A stretch of 20,919 nucleotides of DNA from Basidiobolus ranarum. Lineage: Eukaryota; Basidiobolomycota; Basidiobolomycetes; Basidiobolales. How positions within the stretch are numbered: position 1 is the stretch's first letter; every line of letters begins with the position of its first letter. The DNA is taken from positions 1 to 20,919 of the forward strand of contig JASJQH010007093.1 in assembly GCA_040143965.1 (NCBI GenBank). The letters run 5' to 3'. The notes beneath the pieces were generated by a model. It was given only the letters and a program-made list of their open reading frames with translations. It was not told where the DNA came from and did no database searches. Shown piece by piece: positions 8,901 through 17,519 of the stretch. Both the position numbers and the translations under genes were made by a program.

Positions 8901-10810
8901 AGTTATGTGTGCTTGATCTTTTTTGTGGCGGTGGTTCATTTGGTCGCGGTCTGCAAGATACCGGATTATTTGAATGCAGATGGTACGTATCATAAGCTGT
9001 TAAACATAACACTTTGTTTCCTCTGTCTAACCATACATTCTAGGGCGATTGACATCGACTCCATGGCCGCTTACACATACAAAGCTAATGCACGGAACGA
9101 CACCACCCTTGTTTTCAATCAGAGCGTCAACAAGTTTCTTGAAAACTGCGTTAATGGAGAGTCTGACACCCCAAAGAAGGTCTTTCATTTCCTGATATGT
9201 TTCCCTGAAATGCTAATATTTACATTCCGTGCTCTTTAGGGTGAAGTGGACATGATCTTGGCTGGCAACCCTTGTCAAGGCTACAGTAGTCTGAATCTAG
9301 ATCGATTCAGCGAGCTATCGCAAAACAGCAATTCGTTGTTGGCTAGTTTAGCGTCGTTTATTGAATTCTATGAACCCAAGTACGTCTTAATGGAGAATGT
9401 TAGGTAATCTGAATTATTTGGAGGGTAGAGATCTCCCGCTAGCATCTGCTAACAACCAATGATTAAGGAATTTTCCACGAATGACAGAGACAGTTGACGG
9501 GGAAAAACGAAGTCCATTCAAGATTCTTCTTGCTTTTCTGCTGAGTCTTGGTTATCAGGTTCGCTGGAGTTATATTTCGGCTGTTCACCATAGCTGCCCT
9601 CAAAACCGAGTACGATTCTTTTTATGGGCTGCAGGTGAGTTTAATTCTCATGTAAATTTGAACAATCATTGACAGAATACTGATGTTTCTCACTTAGCGA
9701 AAGGAGAATATCTACCTCCCTTCCCACTATCTTCGCATCATGGTACTGACTCTAGATACTCGCAAACATCCATCGCCTTACCAAACACAGAAAAGTAATT
9801 GTCCCTAGTCCGTAGAACCTCTTGCCACATTATGTAGTATGTCAATCTAACTATTAAACTTTCTTGTAGAATTCCTGGTGTGGTGAATCCAGAATATGCT
9901 TGTTTCCCGATGAGAACAGTAAATAATGCTATAGGTGATTTACCACCAATTGGAGAAGGTCACATTATGGTAAAGTCAAGCCAGGCGAAAGCCCATATTT
10001 TCTTTAGTTACAGTTACTAAATAGTATCAACATAAGCACTCGAGGTTTCCTGATCATAAAGTTATCCCACTTCCTCACGAGCAACAAATTTTGGTAAACG
10101 CAATACCATTGTATCCACCAGGATGTGACTATCGCTCACTTGTGGGAAAAAAGCTGCCAGATGGAAAAGCAGTAATTATAGTTCATAACAGAATATAACC
10201 ATTATCAATACCAATACCACAAAATTTAACTTTTCCTTCAAGATTGTCCTTCCTCCTTGGTTATCCAAAAAAGTAGAACGTGGAACTGCACCCGGAACCC
10301 ATTTTGCTCGAGTAGAACGAGATGGTCTCTTTCAAACCATCACTACTCGATGCTCCCCTTCCGGTTTTGTAAGTAATTGAAGTGTACCTTGTATGTATTC
10401 TCTTTTGATTAAACTTTCAGTGAACATTTGTAGCAAGGTAGAGTACTTCACTACCAAGAAAATCGAACCTTAAGTGTAAGAGAGGTAGCGCGTGGTCAAG
10501 GTAAAGTATCTACTTCAGCAAGAAAAGAATCCAACACATATTCACCTTAAATGGGATAAACATTCATTTAGGCTTCTTGGATTCGGATGAAATAGTGGGC
10601 CGTCCTCATGATCAATATCGTATAATTGGTATATACATCATTTATTTGTTAATCATAAAATTGAATGAGCAAGGAAATCAAGTGAAGGTGAAGAGTCAGA
10701 AGTTAAACACATTTATTTATCACAAAATAGGGAATTCAGTTCCACGTCCATTGGCATTTGCTTTAGGTATTATGTTGAACAAAAAAGATGCGAAAGATGG
10801 TGAGAGTTAA
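5990..10810 (+). CDS. DNMT1: DNMT1-type cytosine-5 DNA methyltransferase (RFTS-BAH-BAH-MTase), 23 exons
   Basis: Transfers methyl from S-adenosylmethionine to cytosine C5; the domain order predicts a nuclear maintenance-type enzyme. Exons: 5990-6307, 6367-6558, 6629-6804, 6862-6908, 7077-7112, 7173-7222, 7288-7333, 7402-7445, 7505-7592, 7656-8017, 8079-8175, 8220-8725, 8798-8982, 9044-9179, 9240-9403, 9468-9634, 9698-9794, 9870-9969, 10037-10171, 10243-10368, 10434-10500, 10572-10628, 10731-10810. These total 3276 nt (1091 aa). All introns are GT-AG, many with CTAAC/CTAAT branch sites. The start ATG follows an in-frame stop at 5963. Residues 70-73 (KRKR) may be a nuclear localisation signal. 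All catalytic motifs are present: DLFCGGGSFGRG, NPCQGYS (Cys773), ENVR (Glu813), PQNRVR, GNSVPRP. No CXXC zinc finger is seen. The least certain junctions are 8175/8220 and the acceptor at 7505. Confidence 0.92.
6367..7222 (+). other. RFTS-like domain of the DNA methyltransferase
   Basis: Exons 2-6 encode an N-terminal replication-foci-targeting-sequence-like domain (about residues 107-275). The pattern HECFLDDFTIYNKRGKVVEL followed by VYFEGLL matches the RFTS start (D/F-I-Y-D-x-G-x-x-x-x-L then a FFSG-like strand). Exon 3 continues with RPIIWVKS and WYLLKSPSARYFKTW, the usual Trp-containing strands and P-S-x-x-Y segment. Exon 4 gives FTKYIIDFVQ, the following helix. In DNMT1 this domain binds ubiquitylated histone H3 and autoinhibits the catalytic pocket. 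Assignment is by pattern, not by search. Confidence 0.8.
7838..8320 (+). other. BAH domain 1 of the DNA methyltransferase
   Basis: Starts at IGDVVELYRK (about residue 393), followed by WIAQITQLLKDDEGGYYRMV and WLYSRCQTV, the standard BAH strand order. It continues across an intron into HPSKELFYTVFCQCDD and IKRKCVV, and ends at PHVYFCRFFYD. Splicing at 8017/8079 is needed to keep this order; the junction near 8175/8220 is less certain. Confidence 0.85.
8405..8680 (+). other. BAH domain 2 of the DNA methyltransferase
   Basis: Within exon 12: YHVGDTLLIKPAQPNGLFIY, CEVTQVDTTLNQLTVRFF, the INARETYT strand, INELYYCNQLDIL and ITELYRIGGYCYVEY. This is the second BAH repeat (about residues 548-639) that precedes the catalytic domain in DNMT1-type enzymes. 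Confidence 0.83.
8915..10790 (+). other. Catalytic C5-methyltransferase domain
   Basis: Motif I (SAM binding) is DLFCGGGSFGRG at residues 694-705. Motif II is AIDIDSMAAYTYKAN. Motif IV is LAGNPCQGYS with the nucleophile Cys773; Asn771 stands where most enzymes have Pro. Motif VI is MENVRNF (Glu813) and motif VIII is PQNRVRFFLWAA (Gln861, Arg863, Arg865). The target-recognition region is spread over exons 17-20. Motif IX is SVREVARGQGF and motif X is GNSVPRPLAFALG. All catalytic residues are intact, so the enzyme is predicted to be active. Confidence 0.93.
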
Positions 10811-10840
10811 TTGGTATGGTATGGTGAGTGTGAATGTCGG

Positions 10841-10870
10841 AGCTAAGCTAAGCTAAGCTAAACTAAACTG
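10841..10870. repeat. Short tandem array of a 5-bp unit (GCTAA)n
   Basis: Four GCTAA units followed by two ACTAA variants just after the methyltransferase stop. It is preceded by a short GGTAT repeat at 10813-10824. It is a simple microsatellite in the 3' UTR or flank. Confidence 0.85.
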
Positions 10871-10959
10871 AACAGAACATCTATTCAGGTTAATTGTTTT
10901 TGGAATTTACAAAATTTGATGTAAATGTAAAATAACCAGTCAAATGATTTCTTATTCTC

Positions 10960-10965
10960 AATAAA
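10960..10965 (+). terminator. Probable polyadenylation signal of the methyltransferase gene
   Basis: AATAAA lies about 150 nt after the stop at 10810. Confidence 0.4.
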
Positions 10966-11553
10966 ATATATACCCAACCCGAAGGCGGTAAAAATAAGAT
11001 GGTTTATAATATCAAATCCAATGAAAATTGGTGAATAAACCCGAATGACGGAAGAGTGTTTATTCCTTCGGGAAAGATTTACTAAGGTGGAAATTAGAGG
11101 GAACGGGGAGAGGAAGGGGTAGGGAAAGTGTAGGTTCAGTGATTAATACGTTAATGGTGTCAAATAGTAAAATATAGTTTGTGTGGAGAGAAGACTACAT
11201 ATGAAAAAAAATTTCGATAACCAAACCAAGCTTTACTATACAGAGTAATAGGGTTACAAACCACAGGTGGGAAGGGAGGTTATGGTTATGGCTATGGTTT
11301 TCTGAATGATTCTGTAGATTTTAATGAAGGTTGCCCTTCTATTTCGAATTAAAAAGAGATCGATGTGGTCGATTCAGAATAAAGGTGAATCAAAGTTATT
11401 CACTTAAACTAAAGCCAACTCCAGAGTCCAAGTACGACGACACCACAGTTTTAGGGTGACATCTGAATTATCATCCAATTTCACTTCAGAACCATCCCAC
11501 CAGCATTTTCTCTATAAAGAAAACAACATGGTTATTATCAAAAGTCACAAATA
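10966..11553. other. Convergent intergenic region
   Basis: Shared 3' flank of the methyltransferase (+) and WHI2-like (-) genes. An 8-bp inverted repeat CCCGAAGG / CCTTCGGG sits at 10978-10985 and 11065-11072. A TTATGG/CTATGG-type short repeat runs at about 11279-11300. No gene is seen. Confidence 0.5.
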
Positions 11554-12405
11554 TCACTGAGCGTTGGATAAACGTACCGCTGGTTTTCGCCAGAAAAGTA
11601 AAAGTTTCTGGGCTGCAGCCATTTGGGCAGGTTGTCCAGTGGTTCGAAGACGAACCATAGCAACACTGACTATAGCAGTTCGGGCGGGCTCAGCTACTCT
11701 GACTCCCCAATCATCTTCTTTAGAGAAACCAGCCGCACAAAGCATTTCAATTAATTGTTGTTCGGCAAGATTATCCTGAGTGATTTGTCTATTCAATCCG
11801 CTAAAGATACTTTGGTCCTTTACCAAATATCTTCCACAATCCATTTTAATCTTAGCGATATCCAAGGTAGGTTCCACCGTAGTCAATTCAATTCCATCCT
11901 CATCCCTTTGTAAAGAAGGAGGATTTTTCTTAGGAACCGGGAAGTAATCTATCTCTTCACGAAGTAGAATAAACGCTTGCTTATTTAAGAATGGATTATT
12001 AAGCTGGTTTCCACCCAAGAGTGCTTGAAGTGTTTCATTTTCATTAGGTGGAGTTTGGGTGAGTGGATGTTTTCCTATGTAAAAGTCCAATACATATTGA
12101 AATATACTCGGGTTAAAATCACTATACACGAGGTTTTCATTTTCATAGCTGTTAGAGTGATTATCGATATCTAATTCCGAATCATCATCCATAGCATTTC
12201 TACCAAGGTTAAGGCCATATGGAAACATAACTAAAAGAATACTCTCAGGTAGACTGACCAAAAGTTCCCGTTCCACTTGGATGAGTGTACCACGTAAATC
12301 TATTCTTATAACTGAGGGAAAATCCGTCTCTTCTTGTTGAAAAGATACTGGATATTCATAAGAATCTGGAACACTGGTTATGGGTGTGTCAGCTTTAGAG
12401 GCCAT
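11554..12405 (-). CDS. WHI2: WHI2-like BTB-fold growth/stress regulator, intronless
   Basis: A 283-aa single-exon ORF. Residues 33-64 (VIRIDLRGTLIQVERELLVS, then LPESILLVMFPYGL) match the start of the WHI2-type BTB/POZ fold, where an 'IRG...L.RE.L..LPESVL..LFP.G' pattern is conserved. Residues 96-110 (DFNPSIFQYVLDFYI) and 143-156 (QAFILLREEIDYFP) continue that fold. An acidic, Asn/Ser-rich insert lies at 71-92. The C-terminal part (222-276: LCAAGFSKEDDWGVRV, then VRLRTT and AQKLLLFWRKP) is the second conserved block of fungal WHI2-like proteins. In yeast, Whi2 works with Psr1/Psr2 phosphatases in stress response and restrains TORC1 when leucine is low; the same role here is inference. It is divergently oriented to enoyl-CoA hydratase. 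Confidence 0.8.
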   Translation of the reverse strand: MASKADTPITSVPDSYEYPVSFQQEETDFPSVIRIDLRGTLIQVERELLVSLPESILLVMFPYGLNLGRNAMDDDSELDIDNHSNSYENENLVYSDFNPSIFQYVLDFYIGKHPLTQTPPNENETLQALLGGNQLNNPFLNKQAFILLREEIDYFPVPKKNPPSLQRDEDGIELTTVEPTLDIAKIKMDCGRYLVKDQSIFSGLNRQITQDNLAEQQLIEMLCAAGFSKEDDWGVRVAEPARTAIVSVAMVRLRTTGQPAQMAAAQKLLLFWRKPAVRLSNAQ

Positions 12406-12800
12406 ATTTGAATGGAGGAAAGTATTGTCGTGTTTAGAGTAGATGATGACACAAAGTAGAGTCTATCGAATTTCAAGAAAACCTCTCAGATATTTCGAAG
12501 GAGAAGAAAAGAGATAAATATTCGGAAAATAACCACCAAAAAAATAGGTTTGCTTGATAAAAGTATATAAAGGATAGAGGGAGTTTTCTGTAATAAGAAA
12601 CAAGGAATTTGAAAGGAAACCGCTGAAAAGGGGGAGGATGTAGCAGTGCACCAACCAATCAAACATACCCATTGAAAAAGATACTTTAATGAAGCTTGCA
12701 TTGTTGATTGATTTATAAATCAGTATCATAATAACTCTTGATTACTTAATGATCTGACGCTCTCCAGATCACTATATTTACGTTACGTGGATTTACGGAA

Positions 12801-12862
12801 TTAGAATGGCTCGATACATAGGCATGATACATTAGAATGGCTCGGTACATAGGCATGATACA
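12801..12862. repeat. 31-bp tandem duplication
   Basis: Two adjacent 31-nt units (12801-12831, 12832-12862) beginning TTAGAATGGCTCG and differing at one position (A or G after CTCG). The near identity suggests a recent duplication within the divergent promoter. Confidence 0.92.
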
Positions 12863-13269
12863 TCCTAGTATTAAGAAGTATGAGTTACGCTAACTTGAAT
12901 CTTCGATAACACTATGTTGAATGCTCCCAAGGTCGGAAGAGAAGCCTAATCTCGTATCACATGACCTGGGGCCAATGAGCCGTATGCCGACTAGCTACAA
13001 AGTGACATTCAGAAAGTTAGTGGAATAATACCAACGTGTGAAGCTGTGTTGGTGGAAAGCAAAGACGTTATCGGACCACTACAGGGTGTGAGTGAGAAAA
13101 ACGTACTCTCCCGTTCAACGATCAACATGGTTGTTACCCGAGGCTACATTTCCGGACAACATTCCCACGATCAATGGTCTTTTCCACTTCTAGTGGTCAG
13201 GTGGCATCTCTCCTAGCATTACGACACGGAGTTACTAATAGAAATCATGTAAGACATTTAGGAGTGGGG

Positions 13270-13295
13270 TCAATTTATACGCTCAATTTATACGT
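13270..13295. repeat. 13-bp tandem duplication upstream of enoyl-CoA hydratase
   Basis: Two adjacent copies of TCAATTTATACG plus one base, at 13270-13282 and 13283-13295, about 155-180 bp before the start codon. Confidence 0.85.
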
Positions 13296-13328
13296 GGTCT
13301 AAATGCTCTCAGAAGGTGGAGAAATTGT

Positions 13329-13334
13329 CACGTG
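13329..13334. promoter_or_regulatory. CACGTG (E-box/G-box) 117 bp upstream of enoyl-CoA hydratase
   Basis: A perfect CACGTG palindrome. Fungal bHLH factors bind this hexamer. Occurrence by chance in 1 kb is possible, so function is only suggested by position. Confidence 0.35.
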
Positions 13335-13450
13335 CAACGGGGTAGAGGATGATAAATAAGAGAGTTTCTGTTAAGAGACGATGAATTTCTTGAGCGAAAT
13401 CTATCAACTAATCCACCACCACTGCTAATATCTCAAGCCGTATACAAATC

Positions 13451-14604
13451 ATGTTTGCCGCTCTTATTCGCCCACTCTCACAGAAAGCCACAGTCAGTGT
13501 TCTTCCTAGTATGTCAAAGGCTTTTTCGTCCTTTGCTCCACTTCAAAGTAAGTCTTCTGATTCGTTTCTTCGTAAGTTATTTGTAGACTAAAGTGATTTC
13601 ATAGACGCTAGCACTTCTGAATCCGCTCCCAAGAACTATGAACACATTCTCACTGAGGTCAGAGGAAAGGTCGGTTTAGTTACCTTAAACAGACCCAAGG
13701 CCTTGAACGCTCTCTGCAGCGACTTGTTCTACGAATTGAATGACGCTATGGAGAAGTTCGATAACAACGAGGAAATCGGAGCTATTGTATTGACTGGTAG
13801 TGAGAAGGCTTTTGCAGGTTGGTTTACTTGGTAACATATATTCCTATTTTCTTGACAATATTAACAAACTACGTTTCGTGGCTTAGCTGGTGCTGATATT
13901 AAGGAGATGCGTAATAGTAATTACATTGAAAATTTGAAAACCAATTTCCTCGGCCATTGGACCAAAATCACCACTATTCGTAAGCCGGTCATCGCTGCCG
14001 TTAATGGTTTTGCTGTATGTATATTTATTATTTGTCATCTATTGGATCATGATAATAACCATGTTACATTTAGTTGGGCGGTGGATGTGAATTGGCCATG
14101 ATGTGTGATATCATCTACGCTGGTGAGAAGGCTAGATTTGGCCAGCCTGAGATCAAGCTTGGCACTATTCCCGGTGCCGGTGGTACCCAACGTCTTGTCA
14201 AAGCTGTTGGTAAATCCAAGGCTATGGAAATAGTATTGACTGGTACCTGGAATTTGTCAGCTCAAGAGGCTGAGAAAGCAGGTTTAGTTAGCAAAGTTTT
14301 CCCCGCTGATCAGCTCGTCGATGAGGCATTGAAAACCGCCGAAATCATTGCCAACTACTCTCAACCAATGGTTCAAATGGCTAAAGAGGCCGTAAACCAG
14401 TCCTTTGAAATCCCACTTGCCTCTGGATTACTCTTCGAACGCCGTTTGTTCCACAGCACTTTTGGCACTGTAAGTAAAATATTGAATTGGAGGTTAAAGA
14501 TTTAAGAGCTCCTCACTAATCAAGTTTTCAATTTATAGAATGATCAACGCGAGGGTATGGGCGCTTTTGTGGAAAAAAGAAGTGCCAAGTTCACCAATAA
14601 TTAG
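13451..14604 (+). CDS. ECHS1: Mitochondrial short-chain enoyl-CoA hydratase (crotonase), five exons
   Basis: Hydrates 2-enoyl-CoAs in beta-oxidation and methacrylyl-CoA in valine degradation, in the mitochondrial matrix. Exons are 13451-13547, 13605-13817, 13887-14014, 14074-14469 and 14539-14604 (900 nt, 299 aa), with introns of 57-69 nt. The N-terminus ([20 protein letters not shown]) is a basic, Ser-rich mitochondrial presequence. Crotonase-fold features: [13 protein letters not shown], the CoA/oxyanion loop [31 protein letters not shown] with Glu152, and [20 protein letters not shown] with Glu172. These two catalytic glutamates are 20 residues apart, like Glu144/Glu164 of the rat enzyme. 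The C-terminus [16 protein letters not shown] fits the mitochondrial family and lacks a peroxisomal SKL-type signal. It is on the same strand as, and 629 bp from, the 3-hydroxyisobutyrate dehydrogenase gene. Confidence 0.96.
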
Positions 14605-14680
14605 AACGATTTGTTACTTGATTGTTCTCGTTTTATACTTTGCCAGCATACTAGCACTCTCATTTCAATTATGTATAAGC

Positions 14681-14686
14681 AATAAA
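14681..14686 (+). terminator. Probable polyadenylation signal of the enoyl-CoA hydratase gene
   Basis: AATAAA lies 77 nt after the stop codon. Confidence 0.5.
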
Positions 14687-15233
14687 ATCTGTTTGAATAA
14701 ACAATTTTTCCAAATCTTACTGCAGTTATTATCCATACAAGAACAAAGAATATTAAGTTAAAATGTCAAAGCAAATTTATGGTTGAAGGAGACTGTGTTT
14801 TCTCTGTACCTACTTTGAATTTTAACCAAAACCATTGCTCCTAGTGATAAAATTTGGAGAGATAAATATGGATAGTACAAACTAGGTCAGTTTGAACCTA
14901 ATCATCTAGATTTATGTTACATGTGTCTCTACTGATGAACTTTTCCAGGAAATTCCCCACGGTTATGTGCTTGTAGGAGGAACCAATTGAGAGGCCTATG
15001 TTCGTCGCAAACACCTGGGAATGTTGCAAGTCTGAATTATCGGTAATTCTTTTAGTGGGAAGGGGGTTTATCCACAAGTGTAAATTACTCTACTGATTTT
15101 CAGTTTCTCACGATTCATCCGATTGTATTTCACTGCATTGCAAGGCTGTATTCCTTTTAAAAGGCGAGCCTGCTGATGCAGTTTGACATTATCTATCGCC
15201 TATTCCGCACTTCTCAACCAAACTTTCTCAATA
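14687..15233. other. Intergenic region upstream of 3-hydroxyisobutyrate dehydrogenase
   Basis: No gene seen. It presumably holds the dehydrogenase promoter; no TATA box or named site stands out. The sequence just before the ATG (from about 15215) is rich in C, T and A. Confidence 0.5.
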
Positions 15234-16386
15234 ATGCAAGCACTCGCACGAATCCCATCTACCAGTGGTTTTGCTACTCTTCGCAATGTTAACATCCTTC
15301 CCCAAGTAGCTCGTCGTTACTACTCAAGTGGTGAGTTTTTCTAAATATTAACGAGAAATTAATTGGTATCAATTGACTAACAACCATTCCTTCTATAGAA
15401 AAGGTAGCATTGCTTTGAAATCTGTCCCAAAGAGGGGGAATAGAAACTAATCCATTTCATTTATTATATAGAAGATTGAAACCATCGGATTCATCGGACT
15501 TGGACAAATGGGTTTTCATATGGCCAACAACTTGATTCGCAAGAGTGGTGCCCCTTTGGTTATTCACGATACTAATAGTGAGATTGTGAATAAGTTCACT
15601 GCTTTAAACTCTGATAGAAAGATTGAGGTGGTCGGATCCCCATTGGAAGTAGCGGAAAGATCGTCTGTCATCATTAGTATGTTACCCGCTTCTCCTCATG
15701 TGAAGGAAGTATACCTCGGAGAAAAGGGTGTATTAAAGGCTTTGAAGAAAGGTTCCCTAGTCATGGATTCTAGTACTATCGATGCTGCAGTGTCTCAACT
15801 TATTGCCGAGAAAGTGCGCGAAGCTGGAAGTATTGCCTTAGATCCCCCCGGTTCTGGAGGAGTACCTGGTGCTGAGGCAGGAACTTTAACCTTCATGTGC
15901 GGTGCTCAAGATGAAGCAGAATTTGAACGTGCCAAGAAACACCTTGTTAACATGGGAAAGAACATCGTATACTGCGGTAGTAATGGTAATGGCCAAGTGG
16001 CTAAGATCTGCAACAACATGTTACTTGGTATCTCCATGATGGGTGTGTCCGAGGCTATGAATCTTGGAGTTAAATTAGGAATGGATCCCAATTTGTTGGC
16101 CTCCATCTTGAATACATCCACCGGAAGATGCTGGTCTTCAGAAGTCTACAACCCATGCCCCGGAGTGGTCCCTACTGCCCCAGCTAGCAAAGGTTACGCT
16201 GGTGGCTTCGGAATCTCCTTAATGGCCAAAGATATGGGATTGGCGGTCACTGCTGCCAATGAATCCAAGACTCCAGTATTGCTCGGTGGATTAGCACATC
16301 AGTTGTACAATCAAATCATGAAAACCACTGGCTACGAACGTAAAGATTTCAGTATCACTTACAAATGGTTGAACGAGAAGAATTAA
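15234..16386 (+). CDS. HIBADH: 3-hydroxyisobutyrate dehydrogenase, mitochondrial, three exons with a 5-nt microexon
   Basis: Oxidises 3-hydroxyisobutyrate to methylmalonate semialdehyde with NAD+ in valine degradation. Exons are 15234-15330, 15399-15403 and 15472-16386 (1017 nt, 338 aa, normal length). Residues 1-32 form an Arg/Ser-rich presequence ending ARRYYSS. The Rossmann motif is IGFIGLGQMGFHMA (residues 39-52). The family substrate motif usually reads DAPVSGG; here it is DPPGSGG (158-164). The catalytic lysine is Lys212 in GQVAKICNNMLLG, with Asn216 in the G-x3-K-x3-N motif. The C-terminus is KDFSITYKWLNEKN, the usual end for this family. Exon 1 ends in phase 1 and the large exon starts in phase 0; only the 5-nt exon AAAAG restores the frame. 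Confidence 0.95.
15399..15403 (+). other. 5-nt microexon of the 3-hydroxyisobutyrate dehydrogenase gene
   Basis: AAAAG is flanked by TTCTATAG on the left and GTAGCA on the right. The introns on both sides are 68 nt each (15331-15398, 15404-15471) and have branch-like GACTAAC and AACTAAT. The exon changes phase 1 to phase 0. Skipping it would produce a stop two codons into the large exon. Confidence 0.8.
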
Positions 16387-16436
16387 CTTGACTGGTCCAC
16401 TCAATCCATGCACTCTATCCATGCATTTTCATCATG

Positions 16437-16442
16437 AATAAA
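16437..16442 (+). terminator. Probable polyadenylation signal of the dehydrogenase gene
   Basis: AATAAA lies 50 nt after the stop codon. Confidence 0.45.
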
Positions 16443-17519
16443 TTCATCATTCACTCACTTACTTGATCATATGACGTATTATTCCACCAACAGTGGAATC
16501 CATTTTTCTTGGAACACATCCTATGCTTGTCCAATACCTTTATTGGGATTAGTTTCCCCACCTGTATGCCTACCGGTATACTCACAAGTGGCCCACTGTT
16601 CATATGCATGATTTATCGCTTGTGTTTGTCATCCAAAAATGGATTATTCTCGTCAACACACTCTATATATAAATCCAATTCTCACGCTTCCAATGTACGT
16701 ATTCCAAATAGCTGGTTGAGATTTGAAAGTAAGCTCTATGGAATTATTGCAATATACTTGCTTTGGTAACTTCAATACAGTTGCAGTTAAATTAATTGGA
16801 CTAAGCCACTAATATTCTCAACCCAAATACTAAGCAAGTCCAATTAGGGTCCAATTCCAATTCTTCCTTAAATGCCTCTTTTTTATAGGCTATCTATTTT
16901 TCATGGGTACTTGATCTGATAATGCTGGTATATATATATTTAACTACTCTTTTTACCTCTTGGTTTAACTAGACAGTCTTACAGCTTTCTTGATAGAAAA
17001 TGCTTTATACATTGAAAGGGTGGTGCTTCCTTGTTTAATACACACATTTTGGTTGGACATTTATTTTATCATTGCTTTGCCTGTCTTCATCCAGTTCAAA
17101 AATGCTATGTAAACCCTTGAGTAACTTTCTGCTTAACATTCTCTACATTAACCTATATTGCTGTGCTAACTTTGGTATCAACATTTTAGGACAAACCTTG
17201 GTCATAACCACACATTTGATATTGCATCCTTCACTGTTGTAATCTTATTGTAAAGTCCATATAGCAGATACCAGACTGTACTACTTCAATAGTAAGACCA
17301 TACACCAGCCAAAGCTTGTTAATCATGGTATTATCATACTGCACAGCAAACTCTCAATATTCCATTAATAAAACATCTAGTTTTTGGCTTTGACTCTTAT
17401 ATCACCTCTGACAAAAATGGTTTCATCAGATTGGGATCTGTTCATGATCATATTGACACATGACCAATAGGGTACCAACATGTTCCTGTCAAGTTACCAT
17501 TCATGTAATTATTGTTGAA
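16443..17519. other. AT-rich non-coding stretch at the start of the repeat compartment
   Basis: No coding region is supported; the 86-codon ORF at 16509-16769 has no family features. A short inverted pair, TAATTGGACT and AGTCCAATTA, lies at about 16793-16850. No RNA gene is seen. Confidence 0.5.

Larger units (their letters stand above)
12406..13450. promoter_or_regulatory. Divergent intergenic/promoter region between WHI2-like gene and enoyl-CoA hydratase
   Basis: About 1 kb with no supported gene. Overlapping ORFs at 12463-12729 in two minus-strand frames lack conserved features and look like chance openings in pyrimidine-rich DNA. The region contains a 31-bp tandem duplication, a 13-bp tandem duplication and a CACGTG site, listed separately. 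Confidence 0.55.

Noticed and set aside
8907-9239. 110-codon ORF across methyltransferase exons 13-14
   Set aside because: It reads through an intron in the wrong frame for motif I; the DLFCGGGSFGRG frame with splicing at 8982/9044 is the real one.
12463-12729. Two minus-strand frames containing three overlapping ORFs upstream of the WHI2-like gene
   Set aside because: Openness in more than one frame of the same strand indicates composition bias; predicted peptides are Phe/Leu/Ser-rich with no conserved pattern.
14540-14761. 73-codon ORF overlapping the last exon of enoyl-CoA hydratase
   Set aside because: It is a shifted frame of the real last exon plus 3' UTR; the hydratase C-terminus is clearly in the other frame.
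16509-16769. 86-codon ORF downstream of 3-hydroxyisobutyrate dehydrogenase
   Set aside because: No conserved motif and no supporting splice context; kept only as non-coding flank.
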